This document shows positions 18,426-27,059 of a stretch of DNA of 64,000 nt, piece by piece; the stretch's first letter is position 1; the number at the start of each line of letters is the position of its first letter. A model generated the notes under the pieces. It searched no databases and was not told where the DNA came from. It was given only the letters and a program-made list of their open reading frames with translations. Position numbers and translations under genes: made by a program. This DNA is from ZC4RG30 sp963777735 (GTDB lineage Bacteria; Pseudomonadota; Gammaproteobacteria; Steroidobacterales; Steroidobacteraceae): assembly GCA_963777735.1 (NCBI GenBank), contig CAVZRQ010000001.1, forward strand, positions 248,001 to 312,000. Reading direction: 5' to 3'.

Positions 18426-19553
18426 ATGAAGATTGCCTTTATCTGCAAGCGTCGATACACGGGGAAGGACGTGGTTTCCGATCGGTTCGGGCGGCTGTAC
18501 GAAATTCCCAGGCAGCTTGCGCAGATGGGCCATGCCGTCCGCGGCTTCTGCCTGGATTACTATCACTCGGATGCGGATTGCCGGGAGCATCCGGTGGCAG
18601 CCGGCACGCTCTGGTGGGAGTCGCGCTCCATCCGGACCTGGCAATGGCCGACAATGCTGGGCTACCCGTGGCAACTGTTGCAGAGGCTGCGGGAGTTTGC
18701 CCCGGACGTTCTGGTTGGTGCCTCTGATATTCCGCATGTGATCCTGACGGCCTGGCTTGCGCGGCAGCTTCGGATTCCCTACGCAGTCGATCTTTACGAC
18801 AACTTCGAGAGTTTCAGTGTCGCGCGAGTTCCCGGTATCGTCATTGCGTACCGCCGTGCCATCAAGAGCGCGAGCTATCTGACCGTAGTCAGTGCGCCAC
18901 TGAAGCGCATGGTGGAAGAAGAGTATGCGGTGAGTTGCCCGGTAAGCGTGATGACAAATGCTGTCGACAAGGTCACCTTTCGTCATCTGGACAAGACCCG
19001 GGCGCGGCAAAGCCTCGGGTTACCGGTTGACGCAGTGCTGGTGGGCACGGCTGGTGGCCTGCATCGTTCGAAGGGAGTGGGCACCCTCTATTCGGCCTGG
19101 GCGCAGCTTGCAGCGGAGCGCGCAGATATCCATCTGGTCCTTGCGGGGCCAGTTGAGCGTGGATTGCCACTCCCGCAAGGCGAGCGCGTGCACTATCTGG
19201 GTCAGTTGTCGCAGGAACGAGTGGCGGAGCTCTTCAATGCTCTCGATGCAGGCGTCGTGACGTTGCTCGATTCTGCGTTCGGACGATTCTGCTTTCCACA
19301 AAAGCTGTATGAAATGGTGGCCTGTGGTCTGCCCGTCGTTGCCGCCAGTGTTGGCGCGATTCCTTCGTTGCTGAAATCGGCGCCGCACCTGTTGTACCCG
19401 GCGGAAGATGCCACCGCGCTTGCGGCGGCATTGCGATGCCAGCTGGCTGATCCCGGGATGCCGGATCTGGTCGTTCCGGACTGGGAACAGCTGGTGGCAG
19501 GTGTCGAACCCGAGTACCGAAAACTCGCGCAGCCCGCATCTAACGCACTGTAA
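18426..19553 (+). CDS. Glycosyltransferase family 4
   Basis: Third GT4 of the cluster, 375 residues. It has FICKRRYTGKDVVSDRFGRL at the N-terminus, PYAVDLYDNFESF, and the C-terminal VGTAGGLHRSKGVGTLYSAW and FPQKLYEMVACGLPVVAAS. The first Glu of the usual E-x7-E is replaced, as in some GT4 subfamilies that keep only the second. Its last 14 bases overlap the convergent sulfatase-fold gene. Confidence 0.85.
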   Translation: MKIAFICKRRYTGKDVVSDRFGRLYEIPRQLAQMGHAVRGFCLDYYHSDADCREHPVAAGTLWWESRSIRTWQWPTMLGYPWQLLQRLREFAPDVLVGASDIPHVILTAWLARQLRIPYAVDLYDNFESFSVARVPGIVIAYRRAIKSASYLTVVSAPLKRMVEEEYAVSCPVSVMTNAVDKVTFRHLDKTRARQSLGLPVDAVLVGTAGGLHRSKGVGTLYSAWAQLAAERADIHLVLAGPVERGLPLPQGERVHYLGQLSQERVAELFNALDAGVVTLLDSAFGRFCFPQKLYEMVACGLPVVAASVGAIPSLLKSAPHLLYPAEDATALAAALRCQLADPGMPDLVVPDWEQLVAGVEPEYRKLAQPASNAL

Positions 19554-21459
19554 GTGCGGTGCCAGATTGCAGCGAATCCTGCAGTCGAGCACGATAAGCC
19601 TCTATTTGCAGTACGTCCCCTTCGTCGGTATTCAATTCCGTTGCAGGCAGTCCGTTATCATCGAGTGTCACGGTAAAATGCCGGTTGCGTGGATGGGAAA
19701 ACCAGGTGATACGGTCCGGGCAACGGATTCCCACATCCTTGGCTCCGGCCAGTTCCCGCAGCTTGTCTTCACGCAGATGCATCCGGCCTACAGAATCGAT
19801 TTCATAGTATCCCGCGGCATCGGCGGCCAGGGTGGACTCATCCAGTGTCTTGTAGTTCTCTGCGCCTGCGAGCCGTAGACCGGTTTCGACCAGCATGCAG
19901 GAGCCGGATGGCTGGAAGGCCGAGTCACCAGCCGATTGGTACCTCGACATCAAGGACTTCAAGTCCAGAAGTGAAACCAGCCTGCTGTCGGTGGACTGGC
20001 CTGCTGCCTGCCCGCCTGTGTAGTGGATGACACCCAGCACGATGTGATTCGCGTGGTCGCTGACCACATCCGCCCCGTGACCATAGACGCTGATCGATGC
20101 AGGTTCGCCACCGAGGGTCAACTGTGCCTCGATTTCACCTAGGCCCTCGCCGTGGTCGGACAGCACGATCACCAGCGCGTCGTCGAGGTGGCCTTGCTGT
20201 CTCAGCCCGTCCATCAACTGGCCGACTTGCCTATCCACGACTGTCAGCGCAGCGGCGTGTCTGTTCCAGTACGGATTGGCGGTGGTGAACTCCTGCTCTG
20301 CATGACGCGTGGCGAACGGGAAGTGGGCCGATTCGAAATGCACTGCAAGGAACAGTGGTGTGCTGCCGGCGGTCCGGTTCAATACGGAAGCGACAAACCC
20401 GTCAGCATCGTAGTTGGAATCTGAAGCGCTGTTGATATAGGAAAACGGCATCATGAGTTTTCCGAGTCGCGTTTGCAGCACCAGATTGCTGAGTGGCGTA
20501 TCGTTCAGGCGGTGCACGAGAAAATCCAGTGCACCGGCGCTGGGCCCGATCACGTGGTCAAAGCCGAATGAGTGATCGAGGTTGTTGAACCGTCGTTCGT
20601 CTATCGCGTAGGCGGTGCGATATCCAAGCGCCTGGAGTTCGCTGGATATCAGGCTGGTCTTGCCGACATGTTCCATGTGACGCAGATTGAATATCGCGCC
20701 ATGTTCAACGGGCGATTGTCCCGACAGTATTGATACCCAGGCAGGAAACGTCCGTCCCAGCGGCGTGTACGCCCGCTGGTAGCTGACACCGGAGTTCATC
20801 AGGCCCTGCAGGTTTGGCAATGATGTTCCCAGTTTCCTGAACGCCGCCGCCGACAACGAATCAACGCCGATGACGATGATATTTCGCTTCGTCGGAGAAA
20901 TACCTGCGGAGGCATTGCGAAGGATGGCTCCGCTCCCCAAGGCCGCGGCAACCGTCACGCCAATCGTGATCGCCAGCCAGCGGTGGGAGCGTAACGAGTG
21001 GTAGGCGACATTCAGCAATCCGAAGCACAGCAGGATGCCCAGCCCATATGCCAGCACTGGGCGCGCAATTGCGGTAAATGGCACAGAATAGTCGGACGTT
21101 GGAAATATCAGCGCGTTGCAGGCGATGAAGAATGTCCAGCCCAGGAAGAACGTCAGCAGGCGCGCCGCCCAGCGCGAAACGCCGGTCGTCGAAGCCAGTT
21201 GCCTGGAAATCAAGGTGAGGGCCATGAATGCAACCGCCAGGAGCAACAGATGGCCGCCGATGTTGAGGGCTATCTCCCAACGTACCCGTGTGTTCGCAAG
21301 CAAATCATTGAGCAGCAGCCGGATGCCCGAATCCAGGAGCTGCAGGCTGGCGGCGTTGTCCAGAAACAGTGGCAGGCAATACGCCGCGACAAATAGCAGG
21401 TACAGGGCCAGTTCCTTCAGCACCTGGCAGTGAATGGCCTGTTTTTGCTCGTGCGGCAT
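19540..21459 (-). CDS. Membrane-anchored sulfatase-fold protein (phosphoglycerol/phosphoethanolamine transferase-like)
   Basis: 639-residue product with four or five N-terminal membrane segments (to about residue 190) and a large periplasmic alkaline-phosphatase-superfamily domain. Metal-site motifs are IVIGVDSLSAAAFRKLG, TFPAWVSILSGQSP (candidate nucleophile Thr/Ser) and VLSDHGEGLG. The layout resembles LtaS/EptA-type transferases that decorate surface glycans with phosphoglycerol or phosphoethanolamine, and equally a membrane sulfatase; substrate cannot be decided. Being beside the glycan genes suggests glycan decoration. Transcribed towards them, with overlapping 3' ends. Confidence 0.72.
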   Translation of the reverse strand: MPHEQKQAIHCQVLKELALYLLFVAAYCLPLFLDNAASLQLLDSGIRLLLNDLLANTRVRWEIALNIGGHLLLLAVAFMALTLISRQLASTTGVSRWAARLLTFFLGWTFFIACNALIFPTSDYSVPFTAIARPVLAYGLGILLCFGLLNVAYHSLRSHRWLAITIGVTVAAALGSGAILRNASAGISPTKRNIIVIGVDSLSAAAFRKLGTSLPNLQGLMNSGVSYQRAYTPLGRTFPAWVSILSGQSPVEHGAIFNLRHMEHVGKTSLISSELQALGYRTAYAIDERRFNNLDHSFGFDHVIGPSAGALDFLVHRLNDTPLSNLVLQTRLGKLMMPFSYINSASDSNYDADGFVASVLNRTAGSTPLFLAVHFESAHFPFATRHAEQEFTTANPYWNRHAAALTVVDRQVGQLMDGLRQQGHLDDALVIVLSDHGEGLGEIEAQLTLGGEPASISVYGHGADVVSDHANHIVLGVIHYTGGQAAGQSTDSRLVSLLDLKSLMSRYQSAGDSAFQPSGSCMLVETGLRLAGAENYKTLDESTLAADAAGYYEIDSVGRMHLREDKLRELAGAKDVGIRCPDRITWFSHPRNRHFTVTLDDNGLPATELNTDEGDVLQIEAYRARLQDSLQSGTALTVR

Positions 21460-21536
21460 AACATAATGCTATTCAGGATGAGCGGGAGCATGTGTGCGCC
21501 GTGTCACAGGCGGCATTTAGCAGCGATGGCGAGCTT

Positions 21537-22913
21537 CTACTCGATTCCCAGTTTCTTGATCCGATAGCGCAACGCCCGAAAGGTCACGCCCAGCAACTTT
21601 GCCGCCGCTGTCTTGTTGTAACGCGTTTGCTCCAGCGCCCGCACGATGGCATCGCGCTCCATGCCTTCCAGCCGGTCGCCCAATGCGGCAGGTTCCGGGC
21701 TCTTGTCCGGGATGCCCTGCGAGGCCGGTTCCGCGCCGGCGTCCGCGTCTGCCGAATCCACGCGCGCAATGGTGCGCAGACGGATGTCGTCCGGCTGGAT
21801 CTTTCCGTCGGTACACAGTGTCAGTGCGCGCTCCAGGATGTTCTCCAGTTCACGCACATTGCCGGGAAAGGAATAGCCACACAGTTTGGTCATGGCTGCA
21901 GCAGTGATGTCGGTGACTTCGCCGCGGCCGCGACGGGCCAACCGGTGCAGGATCTGCTGTGCCAGCTCAGGAATATCCTCGCTGCGCTCCCGCAGGGCCG
22001 GTACCCGCATTTCGATGACATTGATGCGGTAGAAGAGATCTTCGCGGAAACTGCCGGCCGCGACCTGGTCGGCCAGATTCTTGTGGGTTGCGGAAAGAAA
22101 GCGAACATCCACCGGCAGTTCCCCGGTTTCGCCCACTGGCCGCACCGTCTTCTCCTGGATCACGCGCAGCAGCTTCACCTGCATGTGCAGCGGCAGGTCG
22201 GCGACTTCGTCGAGAAACAAGGTGCCGCCGTCCGCGCTTTGTACCAACCCCTTCTTGTCGGCTACTGCACCGGTGAAACTGCCGCGCTTGTGCCCGAAGA
22301 ATTCGCTTTCCATCAGTTCGCCGGGAATGGCGCCACAGTTCACGGCGATGAATGGACCATCGGCGCGCGGGCCGGAGAGATGGACCAGCCTTGCCACCAG
22401 TTCCTTGCCGGTGCCGCTTTCGCCTGCTACATGCACCGGCGCCTGGCTGCGCGCCACGCGCGCGATCATCTCGCGCAGCTGCCGCATGGGCTCGGAGTGC
22501 CCCAGCAGCCGTGGCCCCTGGAAGGTGAGGCCGCCTTCTGGCCGCTCACTAAGCTTCAGTGCACCGGCAATCAACCGCCTCAGTGCGCCCAGGTCCAGCG
22601 GCTTGGAAAGGAAATCAAAGGCTCCCTGTTTCAGGGCGCGAACGGCAGTCTCGACATTGCCGTGCGCAGTGATGACGGCGCAAGGCAGGCCGGGCCGCCG
22701 TGCCTGCAGCCATTCCAGCAGATCCAGGCCATTGCCGTCCGGCAGCCGCATGTCGCACAGCACGAGATCGAAGATTTCGGTGAGCAGCAGCCGCTGCGCG
22801 TCGCGCAGGCTGCCGGCACTGGCGGAGCGCAGACCCATGCGGTTCAGCGTGAGCGCGACCAGCTCGACCAGATCCGGTTCGTCGTCGACGATCAGTACTC
22901 GCGCTTCGGGCAT
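21537..22913 (-). CDS. pilR: Sigma-54-dependent response regulator PilR
   Basis: Activator that, when phosphorylated by PilS, drives RpoN-dependent pilA transcription. The 458-residue product has a receiver domain (VLIVDDEPDL, phospho-acceptor in LVLCDMRLPDGNG), an AAA+ domain with Walker A GESGTGKE, the sigma-54 contact loop GSFTGA and Walker B GGTLFLDEVADLP, then a Fis-type helix-turn-helix (NKTAAAKLLGVTFRALRYRI). It lies 17 nt behind pilS. The matching -24/-12 promoter is at 9306-9321. Confidence 0.95.
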   Translation of the reverse strand: MPEARVLIVDDEPDLVELVALTLNRMGLRSASAGSLRDAQRLLLTEIFDLVLCDMRLPDGNGLDLLEWLQARRPGLPCAVITAHGNVETAVRALKQGAFDFLSKPLDLGALRRLIAGALKLSERPEGGLTFQGPRLLGHSEPMRQLREMIARVARSQAPVHVAGESGTGKELVARLVHLSGPRADGPFIAVNCGAIPGELMESEFFGHKRGSFTGAVADKKGLVQSADGGTLFLDEVADLPLHMQVKLLRVIQEKTVRPVGETGELPVDVRFLSATHKNLADQVAAGSFREDLFYRINVIEMRVPALRERSEDIPELAQQILHRLARRGRGEVTDITAAAMTKLCGYSFPGNVRELENILERALTLCTDGKIQPDDIRLRTIARVDSADADAGAEPASQGIPDKSPEPAALGDRLEGMERDAIVRALEQTRYNKTAAAKLLGVTFRALRYRIKKLGIE

Positions 22914-22930
22914 CGTGGGCAGATGTTAAA

Positions 22931-24574
22931 TCATTCTTCCCAGCGACCGGGATCGGTAAAGACCAGCCTGAAGAGGCTGCCGCCCTCGGCAGGGGATTCA
23001 TGCAACAGCGTGGCGCCATTGGCCTCAGCCAGTTCGCGTGCCAGGAACAGGCCGAGGCCGGTGCCCCGCAATGCCTTCGTGAAGAAGGGCTCGAACACAC
23101 GTTCGATGTCCGCTTCGTCGATGCCGGGACCTTTGTCGGCCACTTCCACGAAGGGTCGGCCATTGCTGGCGATGCGGCCGTAGCGAATCTGCACGGGTTC
23201 ATTGGCGAAGCCTGCGATCTGGCCATGCGTGAGCGCGTTCTGGCACAGGTTCCACATCACCTGATGCAGCTGCGTGGGGTCGACCCGCACCTCGATTTCG
23301 CTGCCTTCTTCAGCTGAGACCGCGATGCGCAGTTGTGCCGCGGAGATCTGCTCGGTGGCGCAGAATTCGGCCCAGAATTCGTTGATCCAGCTGACCAGCT
23401 CGATGCGCTCCGGGCGCCGCGCACTGCGCCGTGAAAGTTCCAGCACGTTCTCGACGATGCGGCTGACCCGCTCGGCGTTGTCGCGGATGATCTGCGTCAG
23501 CCGGCGATCCTCCGGTGCGATGTTTGGAGATTCAGCCAGCAGCTGGCCCGCGTGGCTCATCGCCCCGATCGGGGTGCGTATCTCGTGCGCGATGCTGGCC
23601 GACAGTCGGCCCAGCGAGGCGAGTTTGGACTGCTGTACCTTCTCGGCCAGCAGGCTGGTGTCTTCCAGGAACACCAGCACGGGGCCGGGCCGGGAAGTGC
23701 CCAGATTGGCGAAATGCGGCTGGATCAGTCTGGCGCCATCGGCGGCTGGAAAAGTTCCAACTTCCTGTCCATCGCCATGCTGGCGCCAGGCAGCGAGCAG
23801 GAACAGCAGCCGCGGCGAACACTCTCCCAGCAGCGCATCCGGCCATGCATTGGCATTGCCCAGCACATTGGCGGCCGGTTCATTGATGAGGCGGATCCGG
23901 TCCTGTTCATCGACGACCAGGATGCTCTCGCGCAGGTGCTGCACGATGTATTGCGACAGCTGCGCCAGGTTGGCGAGGTCCAGCTCCTGCCGGCGCACCA
24001 GTGCTTCAGTCTGCAGCAACCGGTTCGCGAGCGGTCGCACCAGCAAGGCGGCCAGGAAGACCACGACGCCGAGCACGCCGGCGTACAGGTAGCCACCGTC
24101 TCCCTGGCCGGGTACGAGGTTCCACGCCACCTGCTGCACCAGAACCGCCACCGTCGCTGTGGCAGCCATGAAGAAGGCGTCGCGATTGCTGGCCAGCAAA
24201 GCCATCGCGCCAACCGGCAACAGCAGCAGGATGCCCATGCCGCCATTCACGCCGCCACTGGCCCACAGAATCCAGGCGATGGCGACGGAATCGAACAGCG
24301 CATGCACTAGCGCCAGCATGCGCAGGCCCGCAAAAGGCAGCCGGCGCATGCCGATCATGCCGATGCCCGCCAGGAAGTAGATCGCGCAGATCACCGCCAT
24401 GCGGGTCGGGTGCGGGATGATGAGGAGCTCATTGACGGCGTCGATGCGGCTCGCGATGAACAAGCCGCCGGCCACGAGCAGGCGATAAAGGTTGACCAGC
24501 CCGATCACACGCCAGGCGAGGTCCGAGGGCGCACTGTCGGCAGGACCTGGCCTGCCACCGGTATTGAAGCGCAT
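22931..24574 (-). CDS. pilS: Sensor histidine kinase PilS
   Basis: Inner-membrane kinase partner of PilR. The 547-residue product has about six N-terminal membrane segments (to about residue 190), a PAS-like region, a HisKA box with the phospho-His in SASIAHEIRTPIGAMSHAG, and the ATPase motifs NALTHG, VADKGPGIDEADIERVFEPF and GTGLGLFLARELAE. This six-segment architecture is the PilS hallmark. Adjacent to pilR in the same operon and next to sucCD, as in Xanthomonas-like genomes. Confidence 0.94.
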   Translation of the reverse strand: MRFNTGGRPGPADSAPSDLAWRVIGLVNLYRLLVAGGLFIASRIDAVNELLIIPHPTRMAVICAIYFLAGIGMIGMRRLPFAGLRMLALVHALFDSVAIAWILWASGGVNGGMGILLLLPVGAMALLASNRDAFFMAATATVAVLVQQVAWNLVPGQGDGGYLYAGVLGVVVFLAALLVRPLANRLLQTEALVRRQELDLANLAQLSQYIVQHLRESILVVDEQDRIRLINEPAANVLGNANAWPDALLGECSPRLLFLLAAWRQHGDGQEVGTFPAADGARLIQPHFANLGTSRPGPVLVFLEDTSLLAEKVQQSKLASLGRLSASIAHEIRTPIGAMSHAGQLLAESPNIAPEDRRLTQIIRDNAERVSRIVENVLELSRRSARRPERIELVSWINEFWAEFCATEQISAAQLRIAVSAEEGSEIEVRVDPTQLHQVMWNLCQNALTHGQIAGFANEPVQIRYGRIASNGRPFVEVADKGPGIDEADIERVFEPFFTKALRGTGLGLFLARELAEANGATLLHESPAEGGSLFRLVFTDPGRWEE

Positions 24575-24650
24575 CCCCCGGACTGTACACCGCGCCTGTG
24601 GCCTGCAATTCGACTAGGCTTGCAACTGTGATGAACCACTGGATTCGGGC

Positions 24651-25793
24651 ATGAAAGGGCCGCTGGCGGGCATCAGGGTGCTGGAACTGGCGCGCATTCT
24701 CGCCGGACCCTGGGCAGGGCAGGTGCTGGCTGACCTCGGCGCGGATGTCATCAAGATCGAGAGCCCCGGTGGCGACGAAACCCGTCGCTGGGGCCCCCCG
24801 TTTGTCGACTATGCCGATGGGGGTCGCGACGCGGCCTATTTCCATGCCTGCAACCGGGGCAAGCGATCGATCATCGCGGACTTCGCAAGCGACGCCGGCC
24901 AGCAGCAGGTCCGCGCGCTGTGCCGTGATGCAGACGTCGTCATCGAGAACTTCAAACGTGGTGATCTGGCGCGGTACGGGCTGGATGCCAACGCTCTGAG
25001 GCAGGTGAATCCGCGGCTGGTGTGGTGTTCCATCACGGGCTTTGGCCAGGACGGCCCTTATGCCGATCGTCCCGGTTACGACTTCGTGGTGCAGGCGATG
25101 GGCGGCATCATGGACCTCACTGGCACCCCGGATCAGGAGCCGCAGAAACCAGGCGTAGCCTACGCCGACCTCTTTACCGGGCTTTATTCCGTCATTGCGA
25201 TCCAGGCGGCGCTGGCCGCGCGGCAGCACACGGGTGAGGGGGCGCTGATCGACATGGCGCTGTATGACACGCAGGTTGCGGTGCTCGCGAACCAGGCGAT
25301 GAATTTCCTGGTGTCGGGCGTTGCACCACAGCGCATGGGCAATGCGCATCCGAATCTCGTGCCTTACCAGGTGTTTCGTGTTGCCGATGGCGAGCTGGTC
25401 ATCGCGGTGGGCAGCGATCAGCAATTCGCGAGGCTCGCCGCAGTGCTGGGTGTGGCCGAGCTGGCCAAAGACGCCAGGGCGCGCAGCAATGCCGATCGTG
25501 TGCAGCATCGGGAGTTCGTCATCGGCCGTCTGCAGGAGCGCTGTCTGCTCTGGAACCGTGACCCGCTCACCGCTGCGCTGACAGAGCAGGGAATACCCGT
25601 TGGGCCCATCAACAACGTGGCTCAGGTCTTTGCCGATCCGCAGGTGCTGGCGCGCAGCATGGTTTCGGTCGCTCGGCTCGGTGATGGGAGATCGGTGCCC
25701 GCCGTGCGACTGCCGGTGCGCATGGCGGGGCTATCCGGATCAGGGCGGGCCGCGCCACGTTTGGGAGAGCATCAGCACGAGAGCTGGGCGTGA
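24651..25793 (+). CDS. Class III CoA-transferase (CaiB/BaiF family)
   Basis: Moves CoA between carboxylic acids through an aspartyl-CoA intermediate. The 380-residue product starts GPLAGIRVLELARILAGPWA, has ADVIKIESPGGDETR, and carries the nucleophile candidate Asp173 in VAYADLFTGLY. It is divergent from pilS and 81 nt upstream of sucC, so it may be in the sucCD transcript; succinyl-CoA as CoA donor is possible, but that is inference. Substrate unknown. Confidence 0.88.
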   Translation: MKGPLAGIRVLELARILAGPWAGQVLADLGADVIKIESPGGDETRRWGPPFVDYADGGRDAAYFHACNRGKRSIIADFASDAGQQQVRALCRDADVVIENFKRGDLARYGLDANALRQVNPRLVWCSITGFGQDGPYADRPGYDFVVQAMGGIMDLTGTPDQEPQKPGVAYADLFTGLYSVIAIQAALAARQHTGEGALIDMALYDTQVAVLANQAMNFLVSGVAPQRMGNAHPNLVPYQVFRVADGELVIAVGSDQQFARLAAVLGVAELAKDARARSNADRVQHREFVIGRLQERCLLWNRDPLTAALTEQGIPVGPINNVAQVFADPQVLARSMVSVARLGDGRSVPAVRLPVRMAGLSGSGRAAPRLGEHQHESWA

Positions 25794-25874
25794 CACCGCA
25801 GTTTTCGAGTCTCGTGCTGGCGGCAATCTGCCGATTCCGACACAATGATCAGCTCGAATTGGCAAGGGTCCGCG

Positions 25875-27041
25875 ATGAATCTGCACGAATACCAGTCCAA
25901 GAAGATATTTGCTGAATACGGAATTCCCGTTCCCACCGGTTTTGTCGCCGCTTCACCCGATGAAGCGGTCGAAATGGCAAAGAAGCTCGGTGGCCCGGTC
26001 TGGGTAGTGAAGGCACAGGTGCATGCGGGCGGTCGCGGCAAGGCCGGCGGCGTCAAGGTCACGAAAGACCTCGAAGTGGTGCGCGAAGCCACCAGCAAGA
26101 TGCTCGGCACCCGGCTCGTCACCAAGCAGACGGGCGCGGAAGGCCTCCCCATCAGCCAGGTCTACGTGGAATCCGGTTCGGACATCGAGCGCGAGATCTA
26201 TCTCAGCCTCACGCTTAACCGCGAGAAGAGCCGCATTGCGGTGGTCGCTTCAGCGGCCGGCGGCATGGATATCGAGGAAGTGGCAGAAAAAGAGCCACAC
26301 AAGATCCTTTCGGTCACGGTGCATCCGGCGGTCGGATTCGAGGCTTACCAGGCACGTGAGCTGGCTTTTGGCCTTGGCCTGACGGGTGGCCAGATCGGCG
26401 AGTTCACGGCGATCCTGAAGGCGTTGTACAAACTCTACATCGAGCAGGATGCCGCGCTGGTCGAGGTCAACCCGCTGATCGTCACCAAGGCGGGTCATCT
26501 CGTGGCCCTGGATGCCAAGATCGGCATCGATCCCAACGCGGTATTCCGCCATCCGGCGCTGGCCGCGATGCGCGACCGGACTCAGGAAGATCCGATCGAA
26601 GCCCGCGCCGCCGAGCATGATCTCAACTATGTCTCGCTGGATGGCGACATCGCCTGCATGGTGAACGGCGCCGGCCTCGCGATGGCGACCATGGACATCA
26701 TCAAGCTGCACGGCGGCAAGCCGGCCAACTTCCTCGATGTGGGCGGTGGCGCCACGGTCGAGCGGGTCACCGCGGCCTTCGAACTGATCCTTTCCAACCC
26801 CAAGGTGCGCGCCATCCTGGTGAACATCTTCGGCGGCATCGTGCGTTGCGATGTGATCGCCGAAGGCATCATGGTGGCCGTGAAGAAGGTGGGGGTGAAG
26901 GTCCCCGTGATCGTGCGGCTGGAAGGCACCAATGCCAAACAGGCGCGCGAGATGCTGGCGCAGAGCGGCTTGGCCGTCACGCCCGCCGAGGCGCTGACCG
27001 ATGCGGCCAAGAAAGCCGTTGCCGCCGCCAAAACCCGCTAA
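25875..27041 (+). CDS. sucC: Succinyl-CoA synthetase, beta subunit
   Basis: TCA-cycle enzyme making succinate and NTP from succinyl-CoA, as a complex with SucD. The 388-residue product starts MNLHEYQSKKIFAEYGIPVP, has the ATP-grasp KAQVHAGGRGKAGGVK, LVEVNPLIVTK, and the phosphohistidine-facing FLDVGGGATVERV and NIFGGIVRCDVIAEG. The ATG at 25875 is the conserved start; an ATG 30 nt upstream is not. Length and neighbour are standard. Confidence 0.97.
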   Translation: MNLHEYQSKKIFAEYGIPVPTGFVAASPDEAVEMAKKLGGPVWVVKAQVHAGGRGKAGGVKVTKDLEVVREATSKMLGTRLVTKQTGAEGLPISQVYVESGSDIEREIYLSLTLNREKSRIAVVASAAGGMDIEEVAEKEPHKILSVTVHPAVGFEAYQARELAFGLGLTGGQIGEFTAILKALYKLYIEQDAALVEVNPLIVTKAGHLVALDAKIGIDPNAVFRHPALAAMRDRTQEDPIEARAAEHDLNYVSLDGDIACMVNGAGLAMATMDIIKLHGGKPANFLDVGGGATVERVTAAFELILSNPKVRAILVNIFGGIVRCDVIAEGIMVAVKKVGVKVPVIVRLEGTNAKQAREMLAQSGLAVTPAEALTDAAKKAVAAAKTR

Positions 27042-27059
27042 TCACGCAGCAGAATTCCC

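Noticed and set aside
19540..19560. Terminator at the convergent GT4/sulfatase ends (CGCACT-GTA-AGTGCG)
   Set aside because: Six-bp stem without a U tract on either strand; too weak to call.
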